NCBI GenBank assembly: GCA_916610825.1
Contig: OU744447.1
Coordinates: 9,903,751 to 9,967,750, forward strand
DNA from: Haliclystus octoradiatus
Lineage: Eukaryota; Cnidaria; Staurozoa; Stauromedusae; Haliclystidae
Direction of reading: 5' to 3'
Length of the DNA: 64,000 nucleotides
The translations under genes were made by a program, and so were the position numbers. Below the pieces are notes generated by a model that worked only from the letters and a program-made list of their open reading frames with translations, searched no databases and was not told the DNA's origin. Below, piece after piece: positions 43,414-58,312 of the stretch (positions are counted from its first letter, which is position 1; every line of letters begins with the position of its first letter).

Positions 43414-46400
43414 TCATAATAATTTACATTTTTCTCTAAATCGTTTTGGATAATTTGGACAGTAGACTTTTTCTTCATCTCCATATATCCAGAAACGAAA
43501 TGTTTTCTGTGATTTCCAGTCAACCTCAACTTCTGTAACTGGTATCATATAAACTGTTTGTCGCTGAAATAAAAATCCATACAAGTAAATATTATTCAAA
43601 AATATAACAACATAATTCTAGTAGACAACATTAACCATGAAAATTTTTCACTAGTCCATTAATGTGAAATTAGCCAATTTTCATGAACAGTTCAGGAAAT
43701 CTACTCAAAGCGTTCACGAACCCTGTGCAATTTCACGTTCACATATTGGTTCATGAAATCTCCAAGAAGGGTTCATGAACTTTTCATGAAGATCTCTTTT
43801 TAAAATCTTCATGAAGTAGATGAATTGCTTACAGACTGTACATGTACTCATGAATTTTCTGATTGATGTTAACGAAATACCCCCACCTCAGCATCTTGTG
43901 ACATACACTATATTGACAAAACTCATTTCGACTCATACGAAGTAAATTTACATGATATCATACTCAATGAATGAGAGATATATTCAGACTAGCTATAACG
44001 TCTTCGTCTTTATAGTTGCCACTCCCAGTGGTATGTGAAATGCATTATTCTATTGAATCAACCCTGTGTATAAAGACCACTAGTCCAAGTGGTCAGTTTG
44101 CCTGGATCTTATAAGTTGCTTTATATTTAAGTTTCACTTATTCATCTGTACAAAAGACGTTATGTAGATCCTAAGATCAGTAGCTTCACTTTACAACCTT
44201 CTGAATTAAAAAATAATAATTTTCAGGCACTTTGCTTTTCTTGTTGCTATTGTCAGCGTAATTAAATCTAATGCCTTCAGAATGTTTTACCAAGTGACAA
44301 TGCCCTTGGGTCACAGTCAGTATTGATGCTCTAGCAGGGCTGAATAGAGGGAAATACTGTATATTGCTTGGTTATAGTAAACGGTAAGATACTCCCAAAA
44401 TTATGAGCAACACTGCATCAAAACGAAATCATGTGTGATATAGATTGATGAGCAGTCAGAGAAAAGCATTACTGAAGCATAACGAGAACATTTTTCTCAA
44501 GTAAACAAAAAAATATATTTTTCTCTAGTTCGCCCCCTTCCCTGAATTGCTTTCGGCATCTCAGACTGAGCTTGATAGCTTTAGCTTGGACAACCGTATG
44601 AAAAATCACTACGTTAAAATGAAATTTTCGTTACGATGATTCATAGTTAGAATAATTCTCTGTACCTGCATATGAATCACTGAATCTTTCAGATCGTCGA
44701 CGTGTCTTTTGAGACTGTGTATTGAGATGTCATTGATTTTACCATCAGGAATACATGTCACAGGATGTAGCTATAAGAATGACATAAATTATGTAAGAAA
44801 TGCTACAAATACTTTGCAAATCTGTTATATACCCTAGTTGTTTTCTTTTGTATAATATTTGAATTTTATTTGAAGCTTATGCTCAATAAGTTTGCTTTAG
44901 GATGAAAAATTGTCCACATCCACTAAATTGTTTGATTCTTCAACTGATGTAAATTAAAAGTAATGCAGACGGTGTTGCCCTATCAAAGGCACCCATACCA
45001 CTCCTCTATTTCTAAGGAAGTGGCTTTTTCGCTGAGAGCAATGACTTTTAAACGCTCTTTATTGATCTCAGCCACGACACTGCAGATCAATTTCAACAGA
45101 TTTCATGGCAGATAGATCTCCATTGTCAATGCGCAACGATGCGCCGCACCTACTCACAAATGCAATTCCCTATGGACCTTTACATCCGCCATACTCATTT
45201 GAAGTTTCAGATAATGTCCAGGCTGAGTTGACTTTCGGGGGAATTTGAACCACAGTCGGTCAGATATGCTTCCGTTGCTCTGCCGTCTGAGCTAATTCAA
45301 CTTATGTGCTTACTTTTGTATCTTGCTGGCATAAGACTTCTGTTCCAGAAACATTTTCAATTTTCTTGCTTGGCAAATCGGTTGGATTTGAGACGTATAT
45401 ACTTTTATAGATTGACCTAAGAAAACCGAAAAAGGAAAAGTCATTGATTAGAAATTTGAGTTACTTCTTACTATAGTTACTACGACACCTATGTTTTTCT
45501 CGTGTGATGAATTTTTCACTACTGGTCCAAGTCTAACTAGTAACTTGCTCATCTTGACCTAGTTAATTAGTTATTATGGCGAAGTCAATTCCTTGTTCAC
45601 TGAGCGCAGTACTGATAACTGCTATATCATAGTCTGAAACAAAAAGTACTTATGATTGTTATAGTTACTCATTATAAATGATTAAATGTTATAACAATAG
45701 TGGTTTGTTCTACTCTAATTTTTCGGTATAGAGCGCCATAGAAGTATACAGAGCATATATGGAGCAGCAAGTCTATACATATCTGATATCTGATTCTCAT
45801 TGTAAGCTGCAAGCTGCTCATTATGCAATGCAATAGATGCATTTTACTCATCATATAATATTTTCCAACCTTACCATTTCACTTTAACTAATTTACATGA
45901 CCGCAGCTTACAGAAACCGTGACAAATATTGCATGAGACATATCCGCATCCGTGACATTGATCACAAATTCTCAGTCCATGGCCATGGCATGATGTACAC
46001 GTTCTTCCTTCAATTTTTCCTCTTCGCTTGCAAATTTCACAATGTGTCTAGGAAATGAGGAAAGAATGTCTGCAATTCTTTATGGTCAACTCGAAATAAC
46101 TTTACTTCCTGAACTGCAGTTCATTGACTGGCTTGATCCTGGTGACCGAGAGGCGCACACAGGAAAAACTTCCTAGAATTCGAACGTCTACAATTTGAAA
46201 TGAAAGCCAAACCTTAGTGTGCAAACAATTGCACACATCCAGGTTCCAGGTACATGACAGAAAGTAAATACATGTATAAACGCTGTGTGCCTATGCGCGA
46301 AATTATCGGTATAACGTGACCTTTTCTCTCGTATATGGATCCAAGGAAGAGGACCAGGTTATCAATGAAGAAGGAACCTGTACCACTCTTCTATTTCTAG

Positions 46401-49400
46401 AGGAGTGGCTCTTTTCGCTGATAGCAATGATGGTAATTGCTCTTTATTGATCTCAGCCGCGATACTGCAGGTTAATTTCAACAGATTTCATTGCAGGTAA
46501 GCCCTGATTGTCAATGCGCAGCGATACGCCGCAGCTACTCAGAATGTAATTTCCTCTGGACCCAGGGTTCGACAAAAGTAGGAATCCTGCAAACCTAGAT
46601 TCCGGAAGGCTAAAGCAAATTATAGAAAGAAAATTGATAATGTTATGATTTATTGGTCAAACCTCAACAAAAAAAATTAGAAGAAAATGCTGAAATACCT
46701 CTAGGAATCCAGAAGGCTGAACTTTTTGTAGGACCCTGTCTAGACCATTTCATCCGTCATCAGGAGATGGTTCTTATTTGATGTTTTAGAAAAAGTCAAG
46801 GCATAGTTGACCTTCGGGAGATTTGAACAGCAGTGGATCAGATATGATCATATCCGAAGCGTGGTTGCTTGCCATCTGGAGCTAATCCTCCTATAATTAA
46901 TAGATACACACCTTTGGTTTCCCATAACACATTTTGCACTCTTGCCTTCCGTTTCCATGGCAACCCCAGCATGTCTGAAAGCAAAATTATAAAAACCTTT
47001 TAAAAACTAATAACTAATAGCTTCTGAATCGTGTAAGTGAAGTATAATCGTACCTTGACAGATGAAGAGTTTGGTATTTCAATAACTTGAATGCCTTCAC
47101 AAAATGCATCTCGATTGTCAACTGCAATATCCCAATGATTTGGTTCTACTTCGTGATTGTGAATTGGGTTTGTGTGGTCTGTACAAAAGTGAAGGATATT
47201 TACGTGTTGATCAAATTTTGTATCCGATGAGTACTTAAGACTCGGTAATACTTTGTGTGCATCATATAAAACTATAATAAGAAGTTTTAGCTTCCCTCTT
47301 TCAGGCTCTCTCCTTACAATTCAACCAAATTCCGCTCCCCAGGTCCACTCCTTAGTTTTTGTCTTTGTATAGGAAATCATACGGTTCGAGTCAAATCCTT
47401 GATTAATTTCAATCTCCAGAATGGAGCATCGTTATGCAGAAACAAATCATCAGACAAGATTTCAAGTTTTTGTGAAAAAATGTATGATGCATAGATGATA
47501 ATAGGAATTGGTTGTACCATTCAGTTGTACCTTTGTATGGTTCGTGTTTTGACATAATTTCTCTCGTCTCATGAAATGAATCTAAACAGTACTGAAATAG
47601 AAAAGTTGAAGTGAAGAGAAGAGAAGAAGATAACAATTTTGCAACGTCATTGCTGCCTCTATATATAGTTATACAGTACTTACTTTGAACGTTGAATGGG
47701 GTATCAAACATTTTATTCTCATATCTCGAAGAACACTTTTACTATAACAACACTTTGTTGTGACATATTTGAATATTGCTTCTTTGGCATTGTCGTTAGA
47801 CATTATATTGTAACTGCAGAAAACAGAAATACATTATACTGTTGTAGCCCAATTGATTTAGCCCCAACGTCACTAAGTACTAAATTTGAGAATTCAACAA
47901 GTGAAGAATTACTGTAGTATCTAGACAATACAAAGTAACAGAATAAAACACAGGAGTGCTATACAGGCAATTAAAATTGCACGTAAGTAAATTATTAACA
48001 ATTTTGGAATGCACTGAGCTTCTCAAACTTGCCTAGCATATAGATCTTCATTTCGATTTTTTATTTATCTGTATTTATAGCTGCGAGGCACATTCACAAG
48101 GCAGTGAGAGGCATTGAAGGCACATTCATGCAAAGTAGATTCCTTTTCTTAATTTTAACAAAATATCATATATTTATTTTACTTAATTGAAGGTATATAT
48201 GTTGCTATTTGAATCGGAAATGTCTAACTTTCAAGCAATTTTACTTGGTTTTCCTGTAAAACATTTTACAAATCTAAGAATACTTATAAGGTTGAAGATA
48301 TTATAGACAAACACGGTTTGCTTAAAACCGCATTTAGTAACCTTGAATTGAGTAAAATATTCTTAGAAAAGAAACAACTGATTTGAAGAATTAACGTTTT
48401 CCTGCATAAACGAGAATAAAAGATCATAGATGATAGAGTACTTTGTTAGAGTAGAGTGTTTTTTGATGATATTAAAGTTTATACAGTTTAAACATTTAAA
48501 CATGTGTGCTATCTGAGTTTACAGAGTTGATTACACAATACGGTCAATAATGATTAGCGGGCTCTACGCGGCTAGAGTCGCATGTGTGTTTGTCGTTCGT
48601 ATTGTTTCTGTGCCTGAAACCATGCTGAAACTTGAAATTTGAAGCCATGCCGAAGCCATGACAGACATTGATCGTTGAATTTACGCTAAGCTTAATTCAA
48701 ATTGAGCTCATGGCGTCCGCCGGACAATGTGGCTCCTTTAAGTGCAGTTAGGAATTTATCGTCAGTTCTGTATTTCTTATTGTTCTTGGTTTTCCCAAGA
48801 GAATATTCCATTGAATTACCCCCGAATCAGAATAATGAAGCTTCTATAAAACTCCAAACTGGTTTATTAACTGTCGTTCCTGAAGGATAAAGTTATAGTC
48901 TGAAGACTATAATACTGAAAGAAACAGTAATGGAATGGTTTCCGAATCAATAAAACGTTACTCACTTGCAAGGTGGGAGATACTGCGCTGGTGAAGTTAG
49001 CACTGGAAATTAAAGAATCAAAGACAATGATAAACGTCTACGCGTATACAAATTGGATAGTTTGGACAGCTACAACATGTTTTGGAAAATTTAATATAAA
49101 CGATGGCTATGCAAAATTAAAGTTTACAATCACTTGCAAGGTGGGAGATACTGCGCTGGTGAAGTTAGCACTGGAAATTAAAGAATCAAAGACAATGATA
49201 AACGTCTACGCGTATAAAAATTGGATAGTTTGGACAGCTACAACATGTTTTGGAAAATTTAATATAAACGATGGCTATGCAAAATTAAAGTCTACAATCA
49301 CTTGCAAGGTGGGAGATACTGCGCTGGTGAAGTTAGCACTGGAAATTAAAGAATCAAAGACAATGATAAACGTCTACGCGTATAAAAATTTGATAGTTTG

Positions 49401-50178
49401 GACAGCTACAACATGTTTTGGAAAATTTAATATAAACGATGGCTATGCAAAATTAAAGTTTACAAGATATTATAATATCTGTTCAAGGGATAATCCTTCA
49501 TGAAGTAATTTTTAAATTCAATTGTTTATTTAGGGGTATAAGGATTTTTCGGGGGACATAACCTGCATTGTAAAGTATAATTGTTTCTTGATAACTTCTG
49601 AATGGGGATATCGATTGTAGAGCATAAGCTGCTTCTTCGTAGAACATTACCTAATCAGAAAGGATGAATGGTCTTGGCAGAATCAAGAGTGACCTGTGAA
49701 AAATGTATTGCATGAGGCACAGCGAATATGGGATAATGAGGACGACCTTTCTTTAGATGAAATTCGTAGCGGTGTTTCCTTGAAACTTAAATTCAAACTG
49801 AGCTGACAAAAGAAAACCCATGGTGTAGTGCAGATAATTTTTCTTCATTTAAGAAGTTTCTGATCAAAAACTAGATTTTAAGATATTTTTTACCTAGAAT
49901 AAGAAAATAGTTTCTAACTATATATGATTCAACTGATATATTCCCTCTTTGAAACGAAAGTGTGTTAATTTTAAGAAATTACTGTCCAGTTGAGAACAAA
50001 AATTGTTTGTGCATATGATAACAATGACGATCTTACCTTGCAATGGTTTCCTGTATGTCACTTTAGATGATAATGACTCGCACTCTGCGTCATTTTCTAT
50101 TGAGGAAATCGATGATTCTGAAGATGACAAAGAACATGGCTGGCTAGGGCTGCCACCAAAACGAGATTTTGATAGCAT
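43414..50178 (-). CDS. SSUH2-family protein, paralogue a (9 exons, copy B)
   Basis: Exons in transcript order: 50178-50037, 47724-47684, 47591-47531, 47178-47054, 46974-46912, 46047-45875, 45416-45314, 44770-44666, 43563-43414, giving 320 aa. The only coding difference seen from copy A is Pro instead of Leu in the N-terminal Ser-rich segment (FGGSPSQP). The Cys-rich CxxCxG region and the RQTVYMIPVTEVEVDW hallmark are unchanged. It lies upstream of, and in the same direction as, nothing but its own introns; its transcriptional upstream neighbour is paralogue b, about 3.1 kb away, so the two are tandem duplicates. Confidence 0.82.
44963..45303 (-). mobile_element. tRNA-derived SINE, block B copy
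   Basis: Counterpart of 13022-13362, with one base difference in the tRNA-like head (45286 T versus 13345 C). Confidence 0.87.
46376..46893 (-). mobile_element. SINE with nested MITE, block B copy
   Basis: Counterpart of 14435-14952; the MITE occupies 46563-46738. Confidence 0.85.
46563..46738. mobile_element. hAT-type MITE nested in SINE, block B copy
   Basis: Counterpart of 14622-14797, with the same TCTGGACC and TCTAGACC flanks. Confidence 0.87.
48542..48741. mobile_element. Diverged GACCGGC-type MITE, block B copy
   Basis: Counterpart of 16601-16800. Confidence 0.58.
48962..49465 (+). repeat. Three tandem 168-bp units, block B copy
   Basis: Same three units with the same three unit-to-unit changes as 17021-17524. 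The triplication is therefore older than the block duplication. The frame is open to the stop at 49501-49503. Confidence 0.85.
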
Positions 50179-51070
50179 ACTACTCCCGATATCTATATAA
50201 CACGTGGAACAATGCAGCATAATGAATGATTGTATCTTAAAAACAAAAAACATCGCAAACAAACATAATATTGACAAATAAATCAAATCAAAAAACAAAC
50301 ATCAAAAAGCGGGAGAGATTTAAAGTTTTTGCTGCTATAAGTGTGAGTATAAATTCCCTAGTGCAATGGAAAGTTCCAGATAAATTACCTTGAATATCTA
50401 CCTTTTCCTTATTGAATATATGCGAGCAATATCAAGAAATTAGAACACCACCTAAAAGCTGTCACTAGAACACCAAGGCCACTAGCAAACACGTTAAACT
50501 TTGTTATTATGGCCAAAATTAAACGCTCAGGACTGTCAAAACCGTATCGAAGTCGCTTTTCAAAAGTATTCTTCGTGCGTTCTGGGCTGTCCACTAATAT
50601 ATCTTTTTGACCAATCAGCGACAGTAGTTTATTGCAATTATGATCACAGGTCTATGCATGCGTGGAAGATAAATAATATCAACAGACTTGTATTATGGTT
50701 AAATGTCAGTTATTCTTCAACGAGTATATAATACCTGTAAAGGTGAAATTTGTTTGTGATTCCGTATAGGTCCTGCCTTTATCTAACGTTGAATCCATGT
50801 GGTTTTAATAATGAACGGGAAGCAGAAATCTCGTTTTTCCGTTTCAGCTCTTTGGCTGGTGATATATTGCAATTAGCTCTGGAACAGTTTAATGTCATCA
50901 GAAATAATAAACTCCATCAGACTCTATAGTTATTTGTTCTTATGACAGTATATTGTACTGTACTCGAAGTACATCTATTATACTTTCAAGGAACAAAATC
51001 ATATATACGACTAGTAAATATTAGCTTGAAATCCTTTTCCAAGTTTCGGAAGGCTAATAATTTTACATAA

Positions 51071-51441
51071 TATTTTAAAGTTTGGTGCATGTCCCCAAAT
51101 GGGGATGCAGTATTCAATATGGGGTTCAATTATTGCTGAGTAAATTTGTGCTTTGTGTTTGGTTGTTTAAATAGTTTTTCAATTTTATTAATGTGTAGCA
51201 AAGTCTGCGGATTTTTTTACAAACAAATTCTACGTGTTGTTTGAAATTCAAATGATCATCTATTAAAACACCAAGAAATTTGACATATTTTTTGCTACAA
51301 TTTGTTCCACAGCGTTAATTCTGTTATTTACTTTTATATTTAGATCTGTTTTCAAAGGATTGTGAAAAATCATATAATTTGTTTTTGACTCATTCAGGCT
51401 CAGCTGGTTGTCATAAAACCACTTTGTGACGACAATTGACT
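51071..51441 (-). mobile_element. LINE RT relic, block B copy
   Basis: Counterpart of 19130-19500. Confidence 0.8.
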
Positions 51442-51934
51442 TGAAGGTAGCGTTTTTTTAATAAAATAGAAAAGTTGCATAACAAACTTTCAGGTATTCT
51501 CGGATACAGAAAAATTGGAACTGCTCTTTTCCCAAACAGAGTTCTTCAAACATTGATCTACTATTTATATTGCTCTGCTTTTAGCATTGAGCACTCAAAT
51601 TGATGTTTTGCCCACACAATTACTTTATTATATATAAATATATATATTTTTTATTTAGCATAGTTGTTATAAGAAGCTATTTATCCATGTTGCTTCTAAA
51701 TAACAACATACTATGATAATATTCATTCACTATATAGTTATAAAATTATCAAAACATGGGTAATTCTATTATTCACTATTGCAAATTATTATAGCGTTTC
51801 TGCAAAGATTCGTAACCGTTTCTTTGTTTGTAACTCTGTTTGGGAAAATAGCAGTTCCAATTTCTCTGTATCCGAGAATACCTGAAAGTTGTTATGCAAC
51901 TTTTCTATTTTATTAAAAAAACGCTACCCTCAAG
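51440..51934. repeat. Foldback element, block B copy
   Basis: Counterpart of 19499-19993, with inverted arms of about 103 bp. Confidence 0.82.
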
Positions 51935-52210
51935 TTACTATTTATATTACAGTTAAAGAGATGATGATGATGATAATGATGATGATGATGATGATATCTT
52001 GCTACATGTATTTGCCTGTTAAGCTTATTTGACAAATATACAACATACATACATACAAGATCATTAAAATTATTAAAATCATTAACAGAATTAAAAGAGA
52101 ACTTGACTAAAATAGGATTAAAAATGGTAGAGGGTGTTTTAGCTTGTAAAAAATAGATCTTAAACGATGGCATTCTTCTTCAAATATTTCTTTTTTGAAG
52201 ATGTTTAAAG

Positions 52211-52581
52211 CGGGGTTAAGCATTGTTTTAAGTTAACCAGTTTTATAGCGTTGGTCCACTTTACTATGGTAATGTAAAAGTAAGCCAGGGTCCGTGTTTT
52301 TTTGTTGTAAATATCGGAGATGAGGCTGACTTTATTAGTTAGTAGAACTCCTATGAATGGTAATTTTCACATATTTTTGGTTTCATTATAAATTGTATAG
52401 AATCTGTAATATTATTTAAAATATTTAAAAACTTTGATGCTTTGAAATGATCTTTTAAAATTACTAATGAGTCATCCACATATAGTTTATAATATTTGGA
52501 TAAAAAGCCCGATTCTGTTATTAAAAGTATTAGCTAATATAGATGAACCAATTATGGTGAGCCAATAGCAACACCATCAGT
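52211..52581 (-). mobile_element. Penelope-like RT relic, block B copy
   Basis: Counterpart of 20270-20640, with the same frame breaks. Confidence 0.65.
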
Positions 52582-52947
52582 TTGGATAGAGTGGAGCCTT
52601 ATATGGAGCTCATGCAATGATACCGCTCATTGGAAATAAAGATGAAAAATAATGATGGAAAATGAACAATAAAAAAAAAGAATAATTTTGATAATTTTAC
52701 AAATTATATCAATATTTGAGATAAGGATTCATTATTTATGTACGCGATACATATATAATCCTTTCGTTGTTCACATAATTATTATGTTTAGCATATAATG
52801 CTGATTATTTACAAATATATACTTGATATGTTCCAATTCTATCAATTGAAACCTAAAGTATATCAAAGAGGATTGTTGTTCTTATTCTTAATAATTGCAT
52901 TAACCAAGTTACATAGAATTTTTGTTATTTACAAATGTAGGAGTTAT

Positions 52948-53154
52948 TTAAAGGAGCAAAAATGACCGGCAGGCGCTACGCACTTAGGATCACGTGCACG
53001 CTTATTGTTATAACACCATGTTCATTGTTGACATGAATTTTATTACAAGTTAGGCCTGCGTATAACAATTGTTTCAAAGCGAGACGGTTGAATTACGCTA
53101 AGCATAAATTCAACTTGTGCTCGCAGCGGTCGCCGGTCAATTTTGCCCCTTTAA
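52948..53154. mobile_element. TTAAAGGRGCAAAA MITE, block B copy
   Basis: Counterpart of 21007-21213. Confidence 0.75.
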
Positions 53155-53321
53155 CAGATATTTCATTTAGAAGTACGCGCGAGCATTCAAACTATTGATA
53201 ATAGAAAATCTTGTTAATTATTTTTTTTTGGGTGCGTACCATATACTAATTGTTTATTTACATTATACATAAAGTGAATGAATAACAGCAATGTCAACAA
53301 AATATGACATTATTAAAACAT

Positions 53322-56300
53322 TCATGATATTGTACATTCGTTGCCTGTTTTATAATTGAGCTGTTTGTGACGGTGGATCGATTGTTTGGGTTGGTGAACT
53401 TTGCATTCGTTTCCATAAATCCAAAGACGTTCTACCTTTCTGCTTCTAATCGATTCAATTTCGGCTTCTACGATTGATATCATATAGACGGTCTGTCGCT
53501 GCAATGTAAAATCAAAATAGCCATTATTTATTTAGAAAACTAAAACATTCTTACTGAATCCGGGACTATAATTTCACAGGACTATACTTTCACCTATGCA
53601 TAATTAGCAAAGTTATTGATGTTTTAGGGTCAAATGTGAACTTATTAAACACATGACGAAGTGATACACCCTAGCTCTTTTCAGTTCAAACGCTTGAATA
53701 TAGTTGATGACGTAGTGTATCTTTCTAGATCAGTTGTTATTATAGTTTCACCCTCGTGAAAGTATATATTAGTATAGCAAATATGAATGTCTGCATTTTT
53801 GCGTTGCTCTACCATTATAAATCGCTCTGCATATTAGATAATAGATTTATGGCATCGAGCACTATTGAAACAGCAAATTAGACAACACAGTACTTTTATG
53901 TGATAGCTTGTGTAATTATTATCACAAAATTGTAGATTGCATGAGGTATAAAATTACTTTTTTCAATCTAAATATTTTTCGGATTGTTTTTACTGCCATA
54001 ATGATGAATGTCAAACCCATTTCTTAACGATGTATAACTACAATATTCTTCAGTCACTTCAACGGTTTTACAAGCCAGTGAGCACAAAGTAAATGTCATG
54101 AGGTCTCCTTTTTATTTTACCAGAATGTTTAGTGTCCAGATTCTGAGATTCATATGTGTTTATATTCAAAAATGAGTTCCCTATTTGTGGAACGCAAAAC
54201 ATCGTACTGATGTGACGTTGTAAAATGTAAATAAAATGAGTATTACCTGCACGCAAATAGCTGAATCATGCAACTCATTTTCATGTATCTTAAGATGATC
54301 TGATGAGGCTTGATTGATTTCTTCATCCTCAATGGAAGTCAAACGATGTAACTGTAAAAATTGTAAACAATAATATATAAGAAATCAACGTTAGCAAACA
54401 AGATATCCTTATATAGATTGTAGGAACCATGACACCAGTATAGTGTACATTTGCTGCTAGCTGAGGTATACTTACTTTGTGATTTTGCTGACAAAGTACT
54501 TCAGTCCCAGAAACATTCTCAATCTTCCTGTCTGGCACATCAGCTTTTGGATTAGAAACAAATTTGCTTTCATGAATTAACCTAGAAAATCATAATAAAA
54601 ATATAGAAATAATTATTGAAATTATAATTCACATTATATGAGTTAAAGGCTATATTATAAGTAGCAAAGAGCGCTGCGTCAGTACTGAAACCAGTGATAA
54701 AATATTCTGATACATAATAGCAATATTATTACAATATAAGCACCACAATGACTCAGTGCTGTGTCTACTAGTCAGGTAGTTTATATACATTCAATGCTAA
54801 CTCCAGAGAATAAACCGTCTAAAGAACATGAACAACTCAGAATAATAGAATCAACTCGTGATTTTGGATTTACAATCTATTTATATATACAACTTATATA
54901 TATATATATAGCCTTACCATTCTACTTTGAGCTTTTTGAATGACGTTAATCTTCCAGAACCAGAGCAGATATTACATGAGACGTAACAGGTGCCGTGGCA
55001 TTGATCACAAGTTTTAAAATCAACATCATGGCAAGAATTACATTTAACGCCTTCGTGTTTTCCGTGTAGTTTGCAGCGTTTACATCGAGTCTACAACGTG
55101 AATAACATTAGACTATTAATTTTTTATGGTGTGAGTATTTTTGGAGGGGGCTGGCTTTTGGCAACTCGCAATATAACTATTTTCTGCATACGCGCACAAG
55201 TCAATAGAAGCCCAAACTCATCATTCCTCCGACCGTTAATTGGAATTAATATGTATAACTCATAATTTTGCCATATCAAAGTCATCAAAGCATTGTCTAT
55301 ATAGCCCTGTCATATCGGATTGCTTTGACTTGTGCATGGTTAGTTGGGTGGAGAGCTGTTTAACAAACTGACGAGTTCCATACAGTACTATTCTCCAAAA
55401 TTTAAAGGGGCAACACTGCTCATGCAATGGATTGATTACTCATTCAAATTAAATATCGACACACACAAAATATACTAACCCTTGGTTTATTATTACACGC
55501 TTTGCATTTTTGCCTTCCAAGATGACAATCAGAACATGCCTAAAACAAAATAATAAATTTGATTCATTTTTTAATCTTTCTTATGAATTCAATATATAAT
55601 TTTTCTTGTATGTAGATCTGTACCTCGATGAAGGATAAATGTGGAAGGTCAATCAATTGAGTGTTTTCGCAGAATGAATCTGGCTTGTTAACGTTAACTT
55701 CGATGTCCCAAGGGCTGACTTCAGAGTTGTGGTTGTTATTTGGACGTTTCTGGCCTATTAAATAAACAGTAAAGCGTATCAAAATATTATTTTATCTCAT
55801 ATATTCCCCCCACATTAAAGGGTTACTGCACGGCAGCCTTGTCTGGGTTCTCTGATACCAACACGCGGGATGTTGGGAGACACGAGAAAGCATCAGAAAA
55901 ACAAGAGCCCGCAGGGCGAGTATTTTTCAGCTTTCGAGTGTCTCGCAACATTCCAAGTGTTGGTATGCAGAGAACCCAAACACAAGTCTGCCGTGCAGTA
56001 GCCCTTTTGTGAAATAAAACATATTTTTACTATTTTTAAACGAATTTAACATGAAATATTTGACTGATTAGATCAATTTTCTCCTATAAATCTTCACGTC
56101 TTCGTCATATTTTGCCTTTCTTCGAATCACAGACTCAGAGTTCTACTTTGGAAACACTTTCGATTCTTTCGAACAGTATGATTTTGATCTGTCTTGTTTC
56201 TCATTTCTGCTGTGTCGCAAGTTCTTGCCGGTTTTGTGGGGCATTTTTGTCTCGGAATAGCCACCATAACCAAACAAATGGCGCAAAGATGAAGAATGCC

Positions 56301-58312
56301 TTGAATTATAATATTCTGAAATAATTATATATCATCGGACGATGCTAAAGTTTTTCAAATTTGTATTTACAATTATATAGAAATTTTGGGTGTTTTGTTT
56401 TTATCTATCATGATGTCTAAGTTGTTTTGGCTTGCGTGATCCAAACACGGGAGTTTGCCAATCAAATCCCTAGAACAGCATTCGAAAATCTCTCGAGTTT
56501 TACAAAGATGTTTACCTCATTATTAGGGAGCTTTAGATTTAGGACCGGTACCCACCGGTACCGGTTCAAGTTCATGTTTAGTCAACAAGAAGACTGGGTT
56601 ATACCTGTACTCGTTCCTTCAAAACAAGACGATTAGGTTCAATACCGTAAAACCTCCGTTTCTGTTTTCCAGGTAAAAACAAAATTCTGACAATTTGTTC
56701 AGGATTCATTTTGATTCTATGTATAAATTTTATAGCGACAATAAAATTTCATTCAAAAAAGCTAAAGTAAAACCAAAACAAAGCAAAACAACGAAAACAA
56801 AACATGTACTCCGTGGTTCATGTTTCGCACCGAAAGGCGTTCTGAAACGAGGAGGTCAGTACAGGTTTCAGAGCATAGGGGCTTCCCCAATGCGCAGAAG
56901 TGATGCGCAACGAGAAAGCTGTACTCTTAGCTGTACCTGTACTAAATCTAAACCTTCCTATTATCTCAAAGGAGACACCCATTGAAACTATGATTGAAGC
57001 TATATATAGCCGGTAAGGTTTGATTGCTTTTTGTTCGTTGCTTTTATATGGGACATAATCTAGTGTTACATACAACGGGATTAGTATTGTAATGAGTTTA
57101 GAGTTTGTGGATTATCTCAAAAGATGGAGCCAGGCAAGGTGGTATAAATTCAAAATAGCTACTAAACTAGTTTTCAGCAAAATTTATTTCAAATTTATTT
57201 GCGATTAGGAATGACCTGCATTCATTTGGGAAGTGGTTGATACTACTAATTTTAAATTGTAAATTAATACAGCACTGACCTTTGTAGGCTTTGTACTGAG
57301 TGATAATTTCTCTTTTCTCATAAAGTGACTGAAGACAGTACTGAAATTACAACATATTCAAATAATGTAAAATAATTGATATGCTTTATTTGATGTATAC
57401 TGGCTTAATTTTTCAACTAGGTTGTAGCCCATAAACAATATTCCTACCATGTATATTGATCGATGTGCCACATTTTTTATTGTTCTGTCTCCATTTGTTC
57501 CTCTATTTGTGTAATGCATTTGGATTGCATTCACCATACCTCTTTTAAGATTCCCATTTTTGTGACTGCAGAATATATAAAACGTTGATAAAATTTATTA
57601 TCTCGGCTTTTAATGCCAATTGAGTTGTTTCAGTTCATGAACATATCTACTTACTTCTGTGATGGTGATGGAGTTGAACATGTATCTACCGAAAGTAAGA
57701 AAGAATAAGACAATTTAAACTTGTATTTTACAACAGCAATTCTGTGTTAGATAGAATTTAAAAGGCATTCATTCAAAAAGTGACAATGTTGTTTCGTTTT
57801 GTCGTTACGAGGTGCTTAATTGTTAGTCTCTAGAAGGGCAAAATTTGACTATAACGGTCACTAGACGAAAGTAAATTGAAACAGGCTTGGTAATTATCAA
57901 GTTGCGCCTTCATGTTTCCCATTGCAGGTTTTAATCATGAATTTATCCAGCTACAACGAAAAAGCACGAACGGCAACTGCAGATTTTGTAATGGAATAGT
58001 AAACTTAGCTTGTCCAAAAAGCAATAAAAATTCGCCCAATGTAGTTTCAACTTGTTCCCTTTTATAGCCAGTTGACAACAGTTATTTATCGTGATAGAAA
58101 AATATCTTACTTTCTGGTGTGGGTATTCGTGATTGTGTCGTTTTATCATCAAAAATGGACACGACCCCATACGAGAATGATTTACAATCTGTTTGACTTT
58201 CTTCTGGCAAAGTAGTTAACCCTGGACAAGAAGACTCTAAAGAACGTTGAAATGAGCCCTGCTGATTTCTCAACCCAAGTCCAGCTGATTTTGCTAAGAA
58301 GTTATCACGCAT
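53322..58312 (-). CDS. SSUH2-family protein, paralogue b (about 9 exons, copy B)
   Basis: Exons in transcript order: 58312-58111, 57685-57655, 57340-57280, 55754-55624, 55539-55480, 55090-54918, 54581-54476, 54351-54247, 53498-53322. It differs from copy A by Thr instead of Pro in VSGTEVL, agreeing with paralogue a, and by one silent change (54292). The same one-base phase problem exists at the second exon in both copies, so it reflects my exon model or a shared oddity, not a copy-specific mutation. The block ends only about 140 bases beyond the start codon, so copies A and B probably have different promoters. Confidence 0.78.
55815..56008. mobile_element. Long-arm TTAA-type MITE, block B copy
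   Basis: Counterpart of 23874-24067. Confidence 0.83.
56525..56960. mobile_element. TAGGGAGCTTTAGATTTAG MITE-like element, block B copy
   Basis: Counterpart of 24584-25019. Confidence 0.55.
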